From contig QNGE01000852.1 of the NCBI GenBank assembly GCA_008508345.1, positions 131,563-195,562 on the forward strand: a stretch of DNA of 64,000 nt, given 5' to 3'. How positions within the stretch are numbered: the stretch's first letter is position 1; each line of letters starts with the position of its first letter. The translations under genes were made by a program, and so were the position numbers. The DNA comes from Paragonimus westermani. Taxonomy: Eukaryota; Platyhelminthes; Trematoda; Plagiorchiida; Troglotrematidae. Of the stretch, positions 10,200-23,100 are shown in pieces. Under the pieces are notes generated by a model, which was given only the letters and a program-made list of their open reading frames with translations, made no database searches and had not been told where the DNA came from.

Positions 10200-11150
10200 A
10201 TCATTTGCAGACAAAGAATGTGTATCGTAAAAGTACACATACAGCTTTAGGCGCCGGAGATTCGGATATTCAGCAAGCGGCCATAGGTGCGATATTCAAC
10301 TTCGACACCGTCCTCCTAGTTATGAACAGCAAGTGTTAACATTGCAGTTATACGTAAATTAAATAGGATTGGGACTAAGACGCAGGCGCGAGTATTCCAA
10401 CACTTAGTGGAATATATCAACCCGACGATAAGGTATGCCCAATAACTCACGGCAAGTGGATTGCGGATAACGCCTGTGACCGGACGAGCCACCGCGCAAT
10501 GAAATTGGACCAATGGACGAGGAGTGAGAGGAAGCAGAACCTCGACCGAAGTCGTCAACCACATACAGAAACCAGTCAGAAGTGCACATGACGTGTGAGT
10601 GGGAACTGTCGCTGTCTTGTGAACTGGAATTCCGGCTCATATATGCGAGTGCACGCCTGGCGTGGGAACGAGCGAGTCGGACAATAAAGGTTGTTCATTG
10701 GCCGACATTTTGCTACAGTACCATTCATAATGTAAAAATCATCGGAAGTTGATCCACACGAGTGCATCCTCGCCTCAGTACCCAAATGCAACAGCCTGGT
10801 TAAATTAGGGAACTTACTTGAGCATCCAAAATTGTCAAACATCGTTCACAATTTCACATGGTCATTGGAATTAAATGTCAGTGAAGTCCACAAACAGGGC
10901 ATACTGCGACTGGTTGCGTTCACGGTACTTCTGAATCTGTCGGACAACGAACACCATGTCCAAAACCCATAGTGCTCCTCAAAACACCGGTCTCCAAAAC
11001 TTCCTCATCGAGTGAGTTCAGCAAGACTATTGTTAGAATTTTTCCAGCGCAGCTCAGTGGACTGATGTATCGATAACTGTCTGTGTTGCTCGATCAGTGC
11101 ATGCTCAAATGTTTGAGGGAATTCTTCCCGCCCCCAGATGGAATGCATCA
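10200..11150 (-). pseudogene. LINE reverse transcriptase region, copy C, with insert
   Basis: Minus-strand fragments show QSQYALFVDFT (RT motif A, aspartate kept) near 10880-10910, then FDNFGCSSKFPNLTRLLH, then STSDDFYIMNGTV (about 10715-10840). The expected continuation of the VKQGC motif appears only near 10340-10400 as RACVLVPILFNL. The extra sequence in between (about 10397-10715) is a probable later insertion. Frames are broken, so it cannot encode a working enzyme. Confidence 0.7.
10397..10715. mobile_element. Unidentified ~320-bp insertion inside LINE RT
   Basis: LINE copy B has about 170 bases between RT motif A and the VKQGC block, but copy C has about 490. The surplus interrupts the reading exactly between NGTV and the following RACVLVP. 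The inserted sequence is GC-richer than its host and matches none of the other repeats recognised here. No target-site duplication was visible by eye. It could be a solo LTR or an unknown short element. Confidence 0.5.
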
Positions 11151-11713
11151 ACTAGGGCAAATCATACCATAAAAACTGGACGGTCATTCGGCAGAAGTTT
11201 CTCATGCAATCCACTTTTTCTGGAGACTTTCAGTTTCGCAGTTTTAAAATAGCTCTCTACAACGCTACCAAATCTCAGACGAGGGTAAGTGAAGCTTTGA
11301 CATTGTATTATGACAGGCTATTCGTGATCTATTCCGTTGTAACAAGAGAGTTTATTAGGGTACCAAAGTGCTTGCGCCGGACTTTTACCGTAACTCCCTG
11401 TTGAGTGTACGAAAATTCATGATCTCCACCGACCAGCGCTTTAGTAGGCTGGATGGACGTGCCAGAAATCACTTCCAGGGAACCGTAGAGCTCCTTGTTT
11501 CTTTTTCCGCCGGTAGTCCTTGATTACGCAATGGCATTCACCGAAACGTAGCGCTCTTCACCCAACTATCCAAATGCAATGTGGAAACAGCAAATGCTAT
11601 ATTCTTTTCTCTTGTATCAAGTTGGAGATAGTCATATTATTGTCAACAAACCACTCCGGGCTTTTCTGGTGCTGGATATCTGCCTACTCGATGGGTGTTA
11701 TCTTGATGTGTCA

Positions 11714-12650
11714 TCACACAACATCAGGAATATTACTTACGGGAGCCTCTTTCATACGAACGACAACTGCACGTAGAAACGTAGTTCGGTCCTTTGAATC
11801 CTGCGTTGGCTTAACATCCGGCTTCCGCCGCTTTCCGGGTGATTTACAACAAACAGGCTTACAAACAAGAATGAACAATCTGGTCTTGACTAGTCTATGA
11901 TTTGTTGTACAACCAGTTCCACGCATCGGTCGAGTAATACCCGCTTCACGTATGTCATGCTTTTGTACGATCATTCAGTCAGGCAAAGGGTGACGGCTGC
12001 TTCGTGGGTGAGTTCACGTCGTGATATCGTTTGCATCCAATTTGGATCGTTTGTTTGTGATGACCAACTCTTGAGTAGCACACAGGTGAGTCAAACGCTT
12101 ATCGTTTTTATTGGCCGATCCAAAATTGTAGGGTCCATGGACTTCCAGTCACACTGCCAAGTCGCGTCCAACTCACAGGTTGACTTCACCCAGAACAAGC
12201 AGTCGGTCACTGATCGGCGTCGGGCGGATTATGTCGGATAGACTATCATAAAAATGGCCTTTTATGTCATCGGTAGGATAACTAGTTGGAACATGAACAC
12301 CAAGAAATGTGGCACACTTTCTTTGGACGAGTCATAAGCGCATGAATATGATTCGTGAGCTGATGCCGCGTGATTCGCCTATAATCAGAGAGTTATTACG
12401 ACCGACTACTGCGAAACAAGCACTGTGCTCCCGAGGGTCTCCTGTTGCATAACCTGTCCAGTGGAAAGTGTACTTAGCATCTGCTTTCAGGAGCTTACAT
12501 TGGTTTCCAAGCCACGTCTCACCGAAGGCTGCGACAGCGATGCCACAGCCGCTCAGTCCCATGACGATCAATGCGGTGTGGCGTTCCGTACGTCCGGTAC
12601 TGCATCGACCCAGGGACGTGCATACATTCTATCTCCCCGCAAAGAAAGTT
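11714..12650 (-). pseudogene. LINE apurinic-type endonuclease domain, copy C
   Basis: Minus-strand peptides follow the usual order of this nuclease: NVCTSL (from the NVRTL start), LSGCGIAVAAFGETWL (the ALSETRL-like catalytic glutamate region), YTFHWTGY, HSACFAVVGRN, ISSRIIFMRL, then in other frames LGDVNSQVGRDS and NDRTKA, and finally IVQKHDIREAGITRPMRG with TNHRLVKTRLFI, the final domain block with its catalytic histidine. The enzyme nicks target DNA to prime reverse transcription. At least three frame changes and several stops make it a pseudogene. Confidence 0.8.
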
Positions 12651-12744
12651 TTGCTTCCACGGGTGTGTCTCACATTGAGACCGGGGACCTCAACTGAGGC
12701 CTCTGGCTCAACAATTTGACCCAGACGACAAAAGAAAATAGGTT

Positions 12745-15700
12745 TTTCCTGAAGGACCCTACCCAAAAACAGCGACTGAAAGGTCTGAACCATTTAGCAT
12801 GGATGCAACATTTACTTACGTAGCGTAGTTCGTGATGTCAGTTATATCTTGGAAGGTTTCCTGGTATTCTCTTATCAGTGGTTAGTTTTGTCAACCCACT
12901 GGGTTATTTCGTGGCGGGTCCAGTTCACACCAAAGCCCTGGGCCCGTACATGCCAACCATCTGAGGGAGTTGGCGTGCCGTCCCTCTCCATCCCTTCGAA
13001 TGTGTAAACGAATAGCTAACGAAACTTTTGCAACCTTATTCCCCATTTAAGAGAATCAGTAGACAATAATAGAATAAACCCTTACTTTATAATCATAAGG
13101 TTCACTGCAAAGGGCCTGTTCACGATTCCGTACAATCAAAGTCAAAGCCTGAATTGTGAAAACCCAAGGTTTTCATTTTTGCTACTTTTCAATTGTGCTT
13201 GCCTGACAGGGAAGAAAAAGATATCTCCAGTTTTGTGCAAGTGTATACATCTGAAGGCACCTATTCTGTATGAAATTCATGTTGCTTTCGACAAGAGTAA
13301 AGGAAACGATTGTGGCTAAATGTTTGCCGAAGTAGTATCGAATAAATGGACTGAAATGAGAACTGCATCAGTGCAAGCCCGCCGAATAACAACATTGGTG
13401 TGGGAGTTGCCTATTGATCAATACGAGAAAACCTTCAACAGTCGATTTTGCTTGGTTCTTGATACATAGATTGAGAATAACACAACTTTACGAGCAAGGT
13501 GTAATAATCCACTTTTCAACCACCTCGGATGGTCTTCCGCGGAAGTGTTGTTGTTTCTTAAGTTTGTTTATTTCAAAATGGTCAAACAGCGCTACAAGGA
13601 CAATACCGGCAAAATTCTAGCGAATACATGCTTTAAATAGTCATTTTCCACAATCTCACCTTTGGCCACCTTTGAGAGACTTAGGTCCACCTTGTAAAGA
13701 CTGAATCCAAACTCGGCCTAAATCCTTAGGTGAGACTTGAACATTGTGCACGCTTTCTTGTAACTTAACTTTCTGTTACACCGAATGTTTCCGTCACAAC
13801 AGAACTAGCTGGTGTGCCAGATTGCTCACAGTTCCACTAGTATACCTTTTAGTTAACAACAAAGCTCGTTTAGTTTTATCGTGCAAGTGTCATGGTTAAT
13901 ACGTCTGCAGTTTTTGGAAGTCGATTAGAATGACTGAGCCAAATTTTCTGGTAGCCTTCCCAACTTTTCGGCTACGTGATAGAACGAGGCACTGCAAATA
14001 TTCTTGTCACGAATGCCAGCTGTTTACTACAGCTTAGGCAGTGTATTTCTCTAATAGTTACACGGGATACAGGAGCACAAGTATAATTAGTAGGATCGTT
14101 TAAGTTCCTGATTCGGAGTACTACATTATGACACCTTGAAGCACTTCATGGTTTTCAGGAACACAGAGAAGTGTATGACTAAAACCGTCCTTACGATTAT
14201 GCTAGAGGGAAGGTGGATTAACCAGGCAATATCGGTAGGTCAGTCGAAAGCAGAGGCATTTAGTAGGGTAAATCAAGCTCGCTGTTTCCTAATTTACATG
14301 GTGAAGGAAAACAGGTGAGGTCACGCGAATGTTCAAAACCAGGTGTACAGATGCGCGATCGAGTAATTGGACATCCGTATGGAAGATGTTCTGAAATTCT
14401 CCTGTGGTCACGAAATCCAAATCGGTTTAGCACTGTAATCATGTATCAAGTTGACAACAGTGAGTCACATCGTGGTCACTCTCACCTTTAACGTTTACGT
14501 CACAAAAATTGATCCAGTTCGTCTTATTCCACAATGCTTACCTAGAAATAGTGTTTGATATTTCACAATCTCATAATCGAAACGAAGCAGTGGGGACTAA
14601 CAGCACCTTCAAAATAAAGCACCTTGACTGTATCCTAGGGACGGACTATTACAGCATGAGTGAGCATAGTCTAACGCATACCATCACTGGCTACAAAGTA
14701 ACACAGAATCATTCCTTTGCTGTGAGCCGTCCAACTGTAACTTATGCACTCTATAGTCCCTTACCTGTTTGAAGAAATGAAATACAACAGAAATCACACC
14801 ACCGACGTTTTGATAGCCACCTGTCACTTAGAAGGTGGCTGAAAACACCTCCCCTCATGTGACCAGCGAACACTTATTGATGAAACACGTCCTTCTTTTG
14901 TGGGTCATACTGATAGCAACCCCATGCGTCAGATCCATGCAGATTAATTTTCCTTTGATAAAGACCTAAAAGGAATGTCAACACTCAGAGTGGGAAACAT
15001 GAGTCTCAGTCCATACTAACCGAGGCTGCATCTACTTCGAAATGGCTTCGCTCATTTTTCAACACTTTGGACGTGAAGTTTTCTTTGGCGTCAGTAAACA
15101 GATAAGCACTATTGGATTGTGTGGGAATCAAGTTTTGTCACTGTGAAAGATGCCGATCTGTGAGTCTATTGGAGAAGAAGCAAAACACGCAGCCGCATCG
15201 TGGAACTCCCTGTCACTCGCTTCCCACAAAACTGTTCGGTCTGACTACCGCAGTTGGTGGATAAATTGTTACAATATTGATCAGTAAACTATGCCTTCCC
15301 TAAAGTGCTCTATAGTGCAAATTTCATAAAATGATCGGCTAAAAGTCTGAATTCACGGGAAAAATGAAAATTACTGATCAGGGTGACCTGGAAAGGCATA
15401 CGTGTATTCTGATCTGTGTTGGATAGTTCAAAAAGAAAAGATAAATAGGAAAAGTCCTACAATTTTAGTGGATCATTAACAGAAAAAAAATTGCAAAAGC
15501 GAAATTGAGCAGTGGACTAGAAACTTAACCACTGCTTACCAGTCGCACTGCAATGTAGAGTGATGAGTCGAAAGTATCTTTAGTCCTTCACAGTGCTTCT
15601 CGTAACCAAGTTATCTGAATGCCCGGTTTGGTGGCCTTAATGTGTGTGTCAAGTCTGTGCTTAAATTTAAACACCGATGACGCAGTTACGACAGACTGAT

Positions 15701-16915
15701 TATTACAAAGTGAGCTCAACAGACACTGACAGAATGCTCTCTGTAAGTCATACGGCACATTCGGTGTTGTACCTCTAACGAGTTACCGCTGAGATGGATA
15801 CTTTTACTGGACACAAATATTTTTGATGGAGGATCCTAAAAAACTAAAGTTAATTCTCTTCTGATATGCCGGTAGCGCGCTGACAGCTACCCCGATCTTA
15901 GTAGAGCACAGAACATAGCACAGTAGCCCGTTTTGCAGCTCCAGACTGTTCCTTTTAAATGAAGATAATGTTGTTCACGAAATAAGAACGACTAACTTGG
16001 ATATTCACCGCGAAAATGGGACACAGTGACAAATTGAGCATAACGGGGAAACAGTTTCAGTGAATTCGTCCACACAGTCTGACAAGTAACCGAAACTCTG
16101 GGTTGGCTTACTTGACCATTGACGCAACATTGGGGGGCAAATTAACGTTACTTGAGGCAATCGTACAAAAGTCGTGCTTGCCTGTATTGGTGCCCTGTTT
16201 TTTACTCCAAATCGTTCGCGAAGTCTATTCCATATGGGTCGTGTCAGTGCTTCAAGCAGACTTAATGCCTTCATATTATTTCCAGTGCCCTGGAAACGAT
16301 CTGTAAAGAATGGGTGAAGCGGTTGGCACAGCCAACAGGAATAGAACATAATCTAGACAGGTCACAATGAAACCTTGTGAGCGAATTGAAAGTCGTCCGA
16401 ACACAAAGGCCTAGGAAGTGGCTTTTTGTGATGAATTGCGCATACACAAAGGCTGACCATTGAATCCGAATGTTTTCACTTCACCACACTGACAAAACAC
16501 TTATTCGCACGTCGATGTAACCTTATTAATTCTAATACTGGTCAGTGGCCGTAGTTCTGTAACAACCAACACTGTGCCGCGACACCGGACGCGCTAGATT
16601 CTACGAACCGGCAACACTTTCCACTCATCTCCGTTTTATCGACCGCATATTTAGATTTTATTTTTATCAAGTATTTTCAGATACAGGTTTCCTCACTGCC
16701 TTTTATTGAACTTTTGTTCGCCTCAACAAACAGTGATTGTTTTTCACTTGGTAGAAAATGTCGGAAACTGTTGGTGCAATATGGATTACCACATCGTTTT
16801 GTTATATAGTGTATTATCTAGTGGTTGCATATCAGACGAACAAGGGAATAGGTATTTTGACTACTGTTAATAAAAGTAAAATATGTAAAATAATTGTGAG
16901 CAAAAACAAATAATT
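12745..16915. other. No recognised feature
   Basis: AT-rich DNA with open frames no longer than about 115 codons and no recognisable domain. No LINE, SINE or Penelope-like block was found by eye. Confidence 0.5.
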
Positions 16916-16920
16916 TCAAA

Positions 16921-17170
16921 GTGAACACCTCCCAGACTTGATCGCAGCTTTCGTCTCCATATTTGTCTTTTAGCCAGTCCACTTCGAAAGGAAGAACTAG
17001 AATTGGGTCTCGTTTTCATTAGGGCTTACCAGTACTGCACATCGTCATCCGGACCGGAATTTGCACTCCGGCCCTCATGCTTGTGAGACTAGCGTGTCAA
17101 CCACAATACCAGTAACCTCATAATAAGAATGATCAAATAACCGAATCCGAACGATCAACCACAACCTTAT
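16921..17170 (-). mobile_element. tRNA-derived SINE, copy 1
   Basis: A roughly 250-base unit shared with copies at 28750, 29247, 37331, 37532, 41578, 45430, 53335, 53724 and 54549. On the SINE strand it has a 5' leader, an A-box-like block (GTGGTTGACACGCT), a B-box-like block near 17055-17085 with GGAGTGCAAATTCCGG, then the CACTA/GTACTG and GAGTCC..TTC body and a terminal TTGCGATCAAGT-like motif. This copy has all segments but many substitutions. Confidence 0.65.
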
Positions 17171-17174
17171 GTGT

Positions 17175-20100
17175 AGAGCGTTCAACTTGTCTGATCTTAG
17201 GTTTTGTGACCGAACGGATGAGGACTTCGGCTCATATGGCAGCGTTACTGGCTCGACCCCCCAACCACACTATCTTTATCTGATGATTCCAAACAGAAAC
17301 AAAGCTGATACTGGAGTGTCGTTTTGAAGCTTGGCATCGTGAGACATTGTAAACATTCTTCAGAATGCCTGCGGCCGTAACTAGTGCATACGGACACTCG
17401 GGGGTGGTCTGTGTTCATCCATGCTAACGGAGCATAAAACAGTTTAGCATTGAATGAGAAACCCATTCCTCATTTTTTGAAAAAACTCCTGAATTCCCTA
17501 GATGCTACCTAACAAAAGTCTCCTAAAGTTCTTTCCCACCCTGATGTGCGTCTTACCTTTACTAACGGACAAACCAATGCTAACAGTTTGTTACAAAAAC
17601 TTGTAATGACATCAACTTACAAGGCCAAGTTGGGGACCGTGTTTTGGTTAAACTGAGGACCATAACTGTCGTACTTGGATAACGAACTGCACTCCTGTGT
17701 GGGGAAGGAACAAAACTGATCTAACAGGAACTACAGAAGAAATAAGATAGCAAGAGATTGGCTGTGTTCACGTGAAAACACGAAAGTTGAAGCATTACAT
17801 TTAAGTAACGTTAACTAAATTAGTTGTAGTACAAATGACATGTGTCTCTCTGTCCGATGAGACAGTGTTGCTCAGTAAGTTCGCACTAAATGGACATCTC
17901 GTTCGGCAAGTGGTTAGTTGATCTGCTGATTGAACACCGAATGAACTTCGTGCGTTACGTAAATCAGCCCAGGTTGACGTGCGTTGAGAGTGAGCGTTGG
18001 CAGATGCCACACTCCTGTTATTGCCTGCTATTTTCAAAAATGTATCCAAAGTGATGCTCCTAAATACATCGATCTTTTATACCAAGTACTTCGACGTTGA
18101 AGAGAAGAGAATTAACTTTTCGGATGTAGATAGGCGGTAGCCAACCACATTATACAGAGCATCCTACTGCATCTTACGTTAGGGGTTCAAAAGGGAAATT
18201 CTTTGATTATTAGCTGTTGTCAGAAAATGGGTACGATGCACTACTGTTTCGAAAAAAACCTTCAATAAAGCACGGTCATTTCTGACAGGATTGCCGGTCT
18301 ACAATCCAGAGGGGTTATCATTTAAACGTCCTGTGAAATTCTGTTTGATTCTTTCTTTTCAGCTGACGTTTATTATCGTGAATTTTCGGCTGTAATTTCT
18401 GGCATGTTAGGCTGATTTCGCTCAATGATGACTAGTTCCAGGATACTCCAAGATTCATCCACTGCACCCAATGACCCAATCTCACAACCGCGCTAACATC
18501 TTCTGCAGAATTTCCAAATAATCGCATCTTCAACTTGTTCACCTATCACTATACGATTAATCTAAACTTTTCACAACCATCCGATAGTAAAGTTTTTGCT
18601 ACGTCAATTGTGTGTACACGAGAATGCCAAAGACAATAGGGTTTCATATATGTTCTCTGCTGTCAACGGTAATTGGCGCTGAACAAGAAAATGGGCAAAA
18701 CGTCCAATCTGTTTCAAAATTAGCAAATTAGACTAGACAACTTAAACACCACCACATAAGGGTCATGTGAACAGAATAACGGTTTTCAAAATTCGCTTAA
18801 ACCAAAAACGCAAACCAGGAGACTCCAAAATTTTGGAAAATAAAGGAATGGTGCGAAGGTGTGAGTCGAACAGTGAGCCGTCTCCTAATTTTGATAGACT
18901 AGACGCCTAGTCCTTTTAGCGTGTTAACTTTAGGATGCACTGATCATATGACTTAGTGTTCATCTTCTTGGTCTATGTTGAGTGGCGATATACTGGGATG
19001 GCAATCATATTCTACCTCAATAGGAAAATCTACTAATTCCGTGTGACCATTTGACAGACAAGGTAAAACATGGTCGCCTTGCCTATAGGGGCCAGGAATT
19101 AGGACTGATAACTGGGGAAAAATTGTTGCGACTGTTTTGAGTGATGTGGTTGATAGCAGTTTACTGTGCTGTTTGATACTCACAATTTTCAACCTACCCT
19201 CCTGTTAATCAGGCTGTTTTTGATTCAAAGCTAACTCTCAGCCTGCCCAGTGCTTCATCAGCTGGATATATATTGTTCCTTGTAAGTCCTGTTTTCAAAC
19301 GGAGAATACATTCACAAGTGATCAGTGTACTGAGTCATCCTATACAGTCCCATAATATGATTTACACTAGGTATTGTGCTGTCACACAGTCCTAACGACT
19401 GATGAGCCTGACAGATTCGAACGGATTGTTATGGTTTGGCACCTTTTAAGTTGGTCACTTTCCTTCATTGTTCCTTACCGTGCGTGGTGACATTTGTTCA
19501 CCGCTGCTAATCTATGCGTTTAGAGTTTAGTTATGTCTGTGTAATTAAACCCTGAACGCATGCAGCAAACCATATTTGCTCATATATGTGTATGTATATA
19601 TGTATTACACACGCCGTCAATAAAATCAGCATAATAACTCGAGGAAATTGGGCGAATACACTATTAAACGTGGCGATCACTCATGAACCTTGTGCAACAC
19701 CGCAATTACAAGAATGATGCCCGACAAGTGCAATCACGAGATCATCATTCTTTGAATGTGGACGGGTTAGGTGTAGGAAGTAGTCAATGACAAAATTACG
19801 CCTCTGAAATTGATAATCGACGACTTTCGGGACCCCGGCGGACGTGGTTAATGTGAATGATAGGATTGCACTTCTGTGGTAGCCGGTTCACATACGGTTA
19901 TCGCGTGGCTATCTCTTCTGTTGATCCGTTCTTATATACCTAATCCCAAACTTTGTCTGATAATACTTTACGTTGGAATTGTCAACCCTGCCCCATGACC
20001 ACTGTGAATCCCCAAACTAGCATACATCAACCAGAGATCAACTTATGAATCGCAGAAACTTGGCTGGTTGTTTACAAGAGATATTTTGTGTGCCGTATGC

Positions 20101-23100
20101 GGTGTCGTCTGGGAGACTTCTTGAATTTATAGCCCCCAAACTGAGGAGAGTTAGTAACAACGATTCTTCTCGAACCATGAAACGGGCAATGCACTGTTCC
20201 GGCTATTATATCGCGGTAGGTGAAGCTTTTCACAGACAGATGCATTTGATACGATGACACATGGAAACAAGTAAACTGAACTTATTCATAGAGGGTGGGA
20301 TTAACTGTCCCCTGACATCGATGTCGATCTGTATATGTTGTCTACAGAATATTCAAAAGATTGTACTAATGCCGGTGTGGATCTGCCATTTTTCCGGGGC
20401 TGGTTTTGAGAACCGCAGTTATGTTTGATGGGGTCGGTAGCGGCGAATACTTGTAGCTATCAAAACTATTCGGTAGCATAACTGTTTGTTGTGCTGGCCT
20501 TAATGAATATGGCGATTGGGAGTTTCCAAATGTACTACGGTATTCGATCCCTTCCGTGAGAAACGAATGCATCAAGTTATACCTTCGTAGCAGGAAAAGG
20601 GGGAAAAGTCTAATCTGATCTTGGCATGAAAATTTGGAACCGAGTGAACCTTTCAACAGAATTTTGACAAATTTCTCACCGAATACTACAAAAAACAAGA
20701 GGCAACAACTCAAGCAAATACGTGAGTCAACGACGTGACCAGATACAGTGAAACTCGGGTACAACAGCGATTTAAATAAGTTGGTTATGCTTAATTGGCT
20801 ACGCGAGGGATTCCGTAGAACAAATTGACTACAAGCGAACTTGACCAACTAATAAGTAAAACCGACTCAGTGAAACCGACAGGATTCGTTCGTGTTCTTA
20901 CAATTTTAGACCAAAATATTACCCATTAAGTCTAAACACAATACGGACCGATCAACACAACCATACATGTTGCAATCCCTTTAGTATTGCAGCAACAAAT
21001 TTTCACCGTGGTGTCCGAAGATAAAAAGCGACCAGTGGCTTGCAGAATGACCATAAACACGGGCACGTTGACGAGTGCTTTGGTTGAGCCACTGCATGCA
21101 GACAACAGGAGAAGGCTTGCATGTAGTTTTGGTTAACAGGGAGAAAGCTAGGATAGTCTACTGCTGACTGTTCCGTCTTACAGTCGGACATCGTGGAAGG
21201 CCGATTCATGGGAACCTTACCTTCGCGTGTGACCACGTTGACAGAAATGGACTCTAGCGTGGTCTTTTGCGGAAGAAAATAATGTGGTTTGGAGCCAGCA
21301 AGCAAGATACTCAAAAGCTTTTACATTTTCAGGACAGTAGGAACTTAGAGACATCGATTAACCAGGGTATGAACGCTCTGAAGAACTCTGCAAAATCACC
21401 TAATTTTTTCAATGCCTGGAAGGCAGTCTGTTATGGAGGCAGCTTGGCCGGCGTTCTTCAAACGTCAGCGCATTGCTTTACATTTGCACCAGTCCAGTGG
21501 GCCCAGGTATCTTCAATAGGAAACATTTCTATTCTACGTAGATATGTGCATGCAATGCTATAAAATAACTATCGCTAAGCTATACAAGTCGCCCAATATC
21601 AATCCGGTTAAGGAAAAGTACACGAGGGTGGTAAAACGGCTTCATCGGTCAAACAGGTGGAACATAATCTACACAGCATTGACTACTGAAGACCCAAAAC
21701 GGGAGTGCCATTTCGACTCCAGCGCATTAGTTAGAGCCATAACGTCAAATATAATTAAAGCAACCAAGAGACTTCAGTCAAGTGCACTGAAAACTTGCCA
21801 CTTCCCGAGAAGAAAACAATAAAACAGAAAGACAGCAAACACTTGCGATACCTAGCAATCCAAATATTAGTGGGTTTTCGTGCATCAACTCATAGGGTGG
21901 AAGCGGGAGTAAAATGAAGGAATCCAGTTGTCGCTTGTTTGCTTTAACGCGTGATACGCCTAAACAACCTGTTTTTCGCAGGTGCTATTTATGGAATGTC
22001 CGTTACGGCGCCTGAGCGTCATCCTGATTGGTCGCTTCGCTAGCATGACACTTTACTCGAGTGACCTATGTTAGTTGGTTGTAGACTTCCGCAAGTCGTT
22101 GACTGAACTCGTATCGAGAAATTCGTCTAACCAAATCCCCTTACAAAATAAGCGGCAAAAGCTTTGAATGGAGCTAGGAAAAACGGCAAAAGACGGACAC
22201 TTCCCATCATCAATGGGTGTAAGCTATGGTTTGACGGCCTTACTGGGCATCAATCAACCGATGTGTTTCACAACCGTTAACCACGATGGAATTTCTTACA
22301 AGTTAGTTGATTTAAATAATTTTAATTTTTATTCCCTTCTGGTTACGACTGTAGACCATTTACCAAGAGCCATCAGTTTAGCTGTAGTAAGCAATACCGC
22401 TCAGGCTGTACTGTCAGTTCGAGTGATTTCATTGTCCATGCATAATAAATGCAAGACGGATTGGTATCGTCTAACTTAGAGTAACCTACAATCACTCCGA
22501 CAAAGAAACGAATGGGCTGGTAGATCAAAATACTCTGACTTCAAATAAATTTAAATCGATTAAATCTGCTTAGTTATCGATAGTGAGCCACTTAATATGG
22601 TGAGTTGGAAAAGGTATTACCGTTTAAAGATTGTCAACGACCTTATGCGGGTGCTCAATCAAGCTCTATTTCTCAATAAGATCGACTTGTCTTCACTCGT
22701 CCGGCAATTTGACTTCGTCTTATAATCTTTTTTGGAAGTTCTCGTTCGGTACACCTGTCGTTCAAACCGATAGAGTACCACGAAACTACGCAAAAAGCGG
22801 TTAGCTCAGATATTGGACGTACTGAAGAGAGTTTCTTAGTGACTGATGGTGCGTTTATTTTTGTGAAGATAATATAAGCTCACAGTCGAAATGAGGGGGA
22901 TTCCTAAGACGTTGTGTTATTCAAGGAACTCATCTGAGCTTGAGGTGGTGGTGTTTTTAGTAGAACTGGTCCTTCGTAGGCTGGATAAAAGTACGCTGCG
23001 GAAAAACACAAGTTGTAGTCGAGACAACAGTTCCCGGAACTGTGAAAGTATCATCTGGGTTGAATGGCACTGGAAGTGCTCTCTTTCTGGCTACATAACT

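Larger units (their letters stand above)
9305..12740 (-). mobile_element. Degraded near-full-length LINE, copy C
   Basis: Read on the minus strand the order is 5' leader, apurinic-type endonuclease (about 12650-11714), RT (about 11150-10200, with a foreign insert) and C-terminal region with zinc finger (9800-9310). All parts are broken by stops and frameshifts. The protein blocks match copies A and B, so it is the same or a sister family. The usual 3' tail is absent: sequence beyond 9305 is the plus-strand LINE debris. It is the only copy here that retains the endonuclease joined to RT. Confidence 0.8.

Noticed and set aside
17280..17302. CTGATGA followed by GAAAC on the plus strand
   Set aside because: The bases between cannot form stem II, so it is a chance match.
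18845..18930. tRNA-like B-box string near GAGTCGAACAGTGAG
   Set aside because: The T-stem does not pair and no cloverleaf could be drawn.
19237..19262. CTGATGA with a short AGC/GCT stem on the minus strand, hammerhead-like
   Set aside because: GAGAG stands where GAAAC is needed and no GUC site or stem I partner is visible.
20366..20848. 160-codon minus-strand open frame
   Set aside because: No recognisable motif, signal peptide or splice context; could be chance in about 64 kb.
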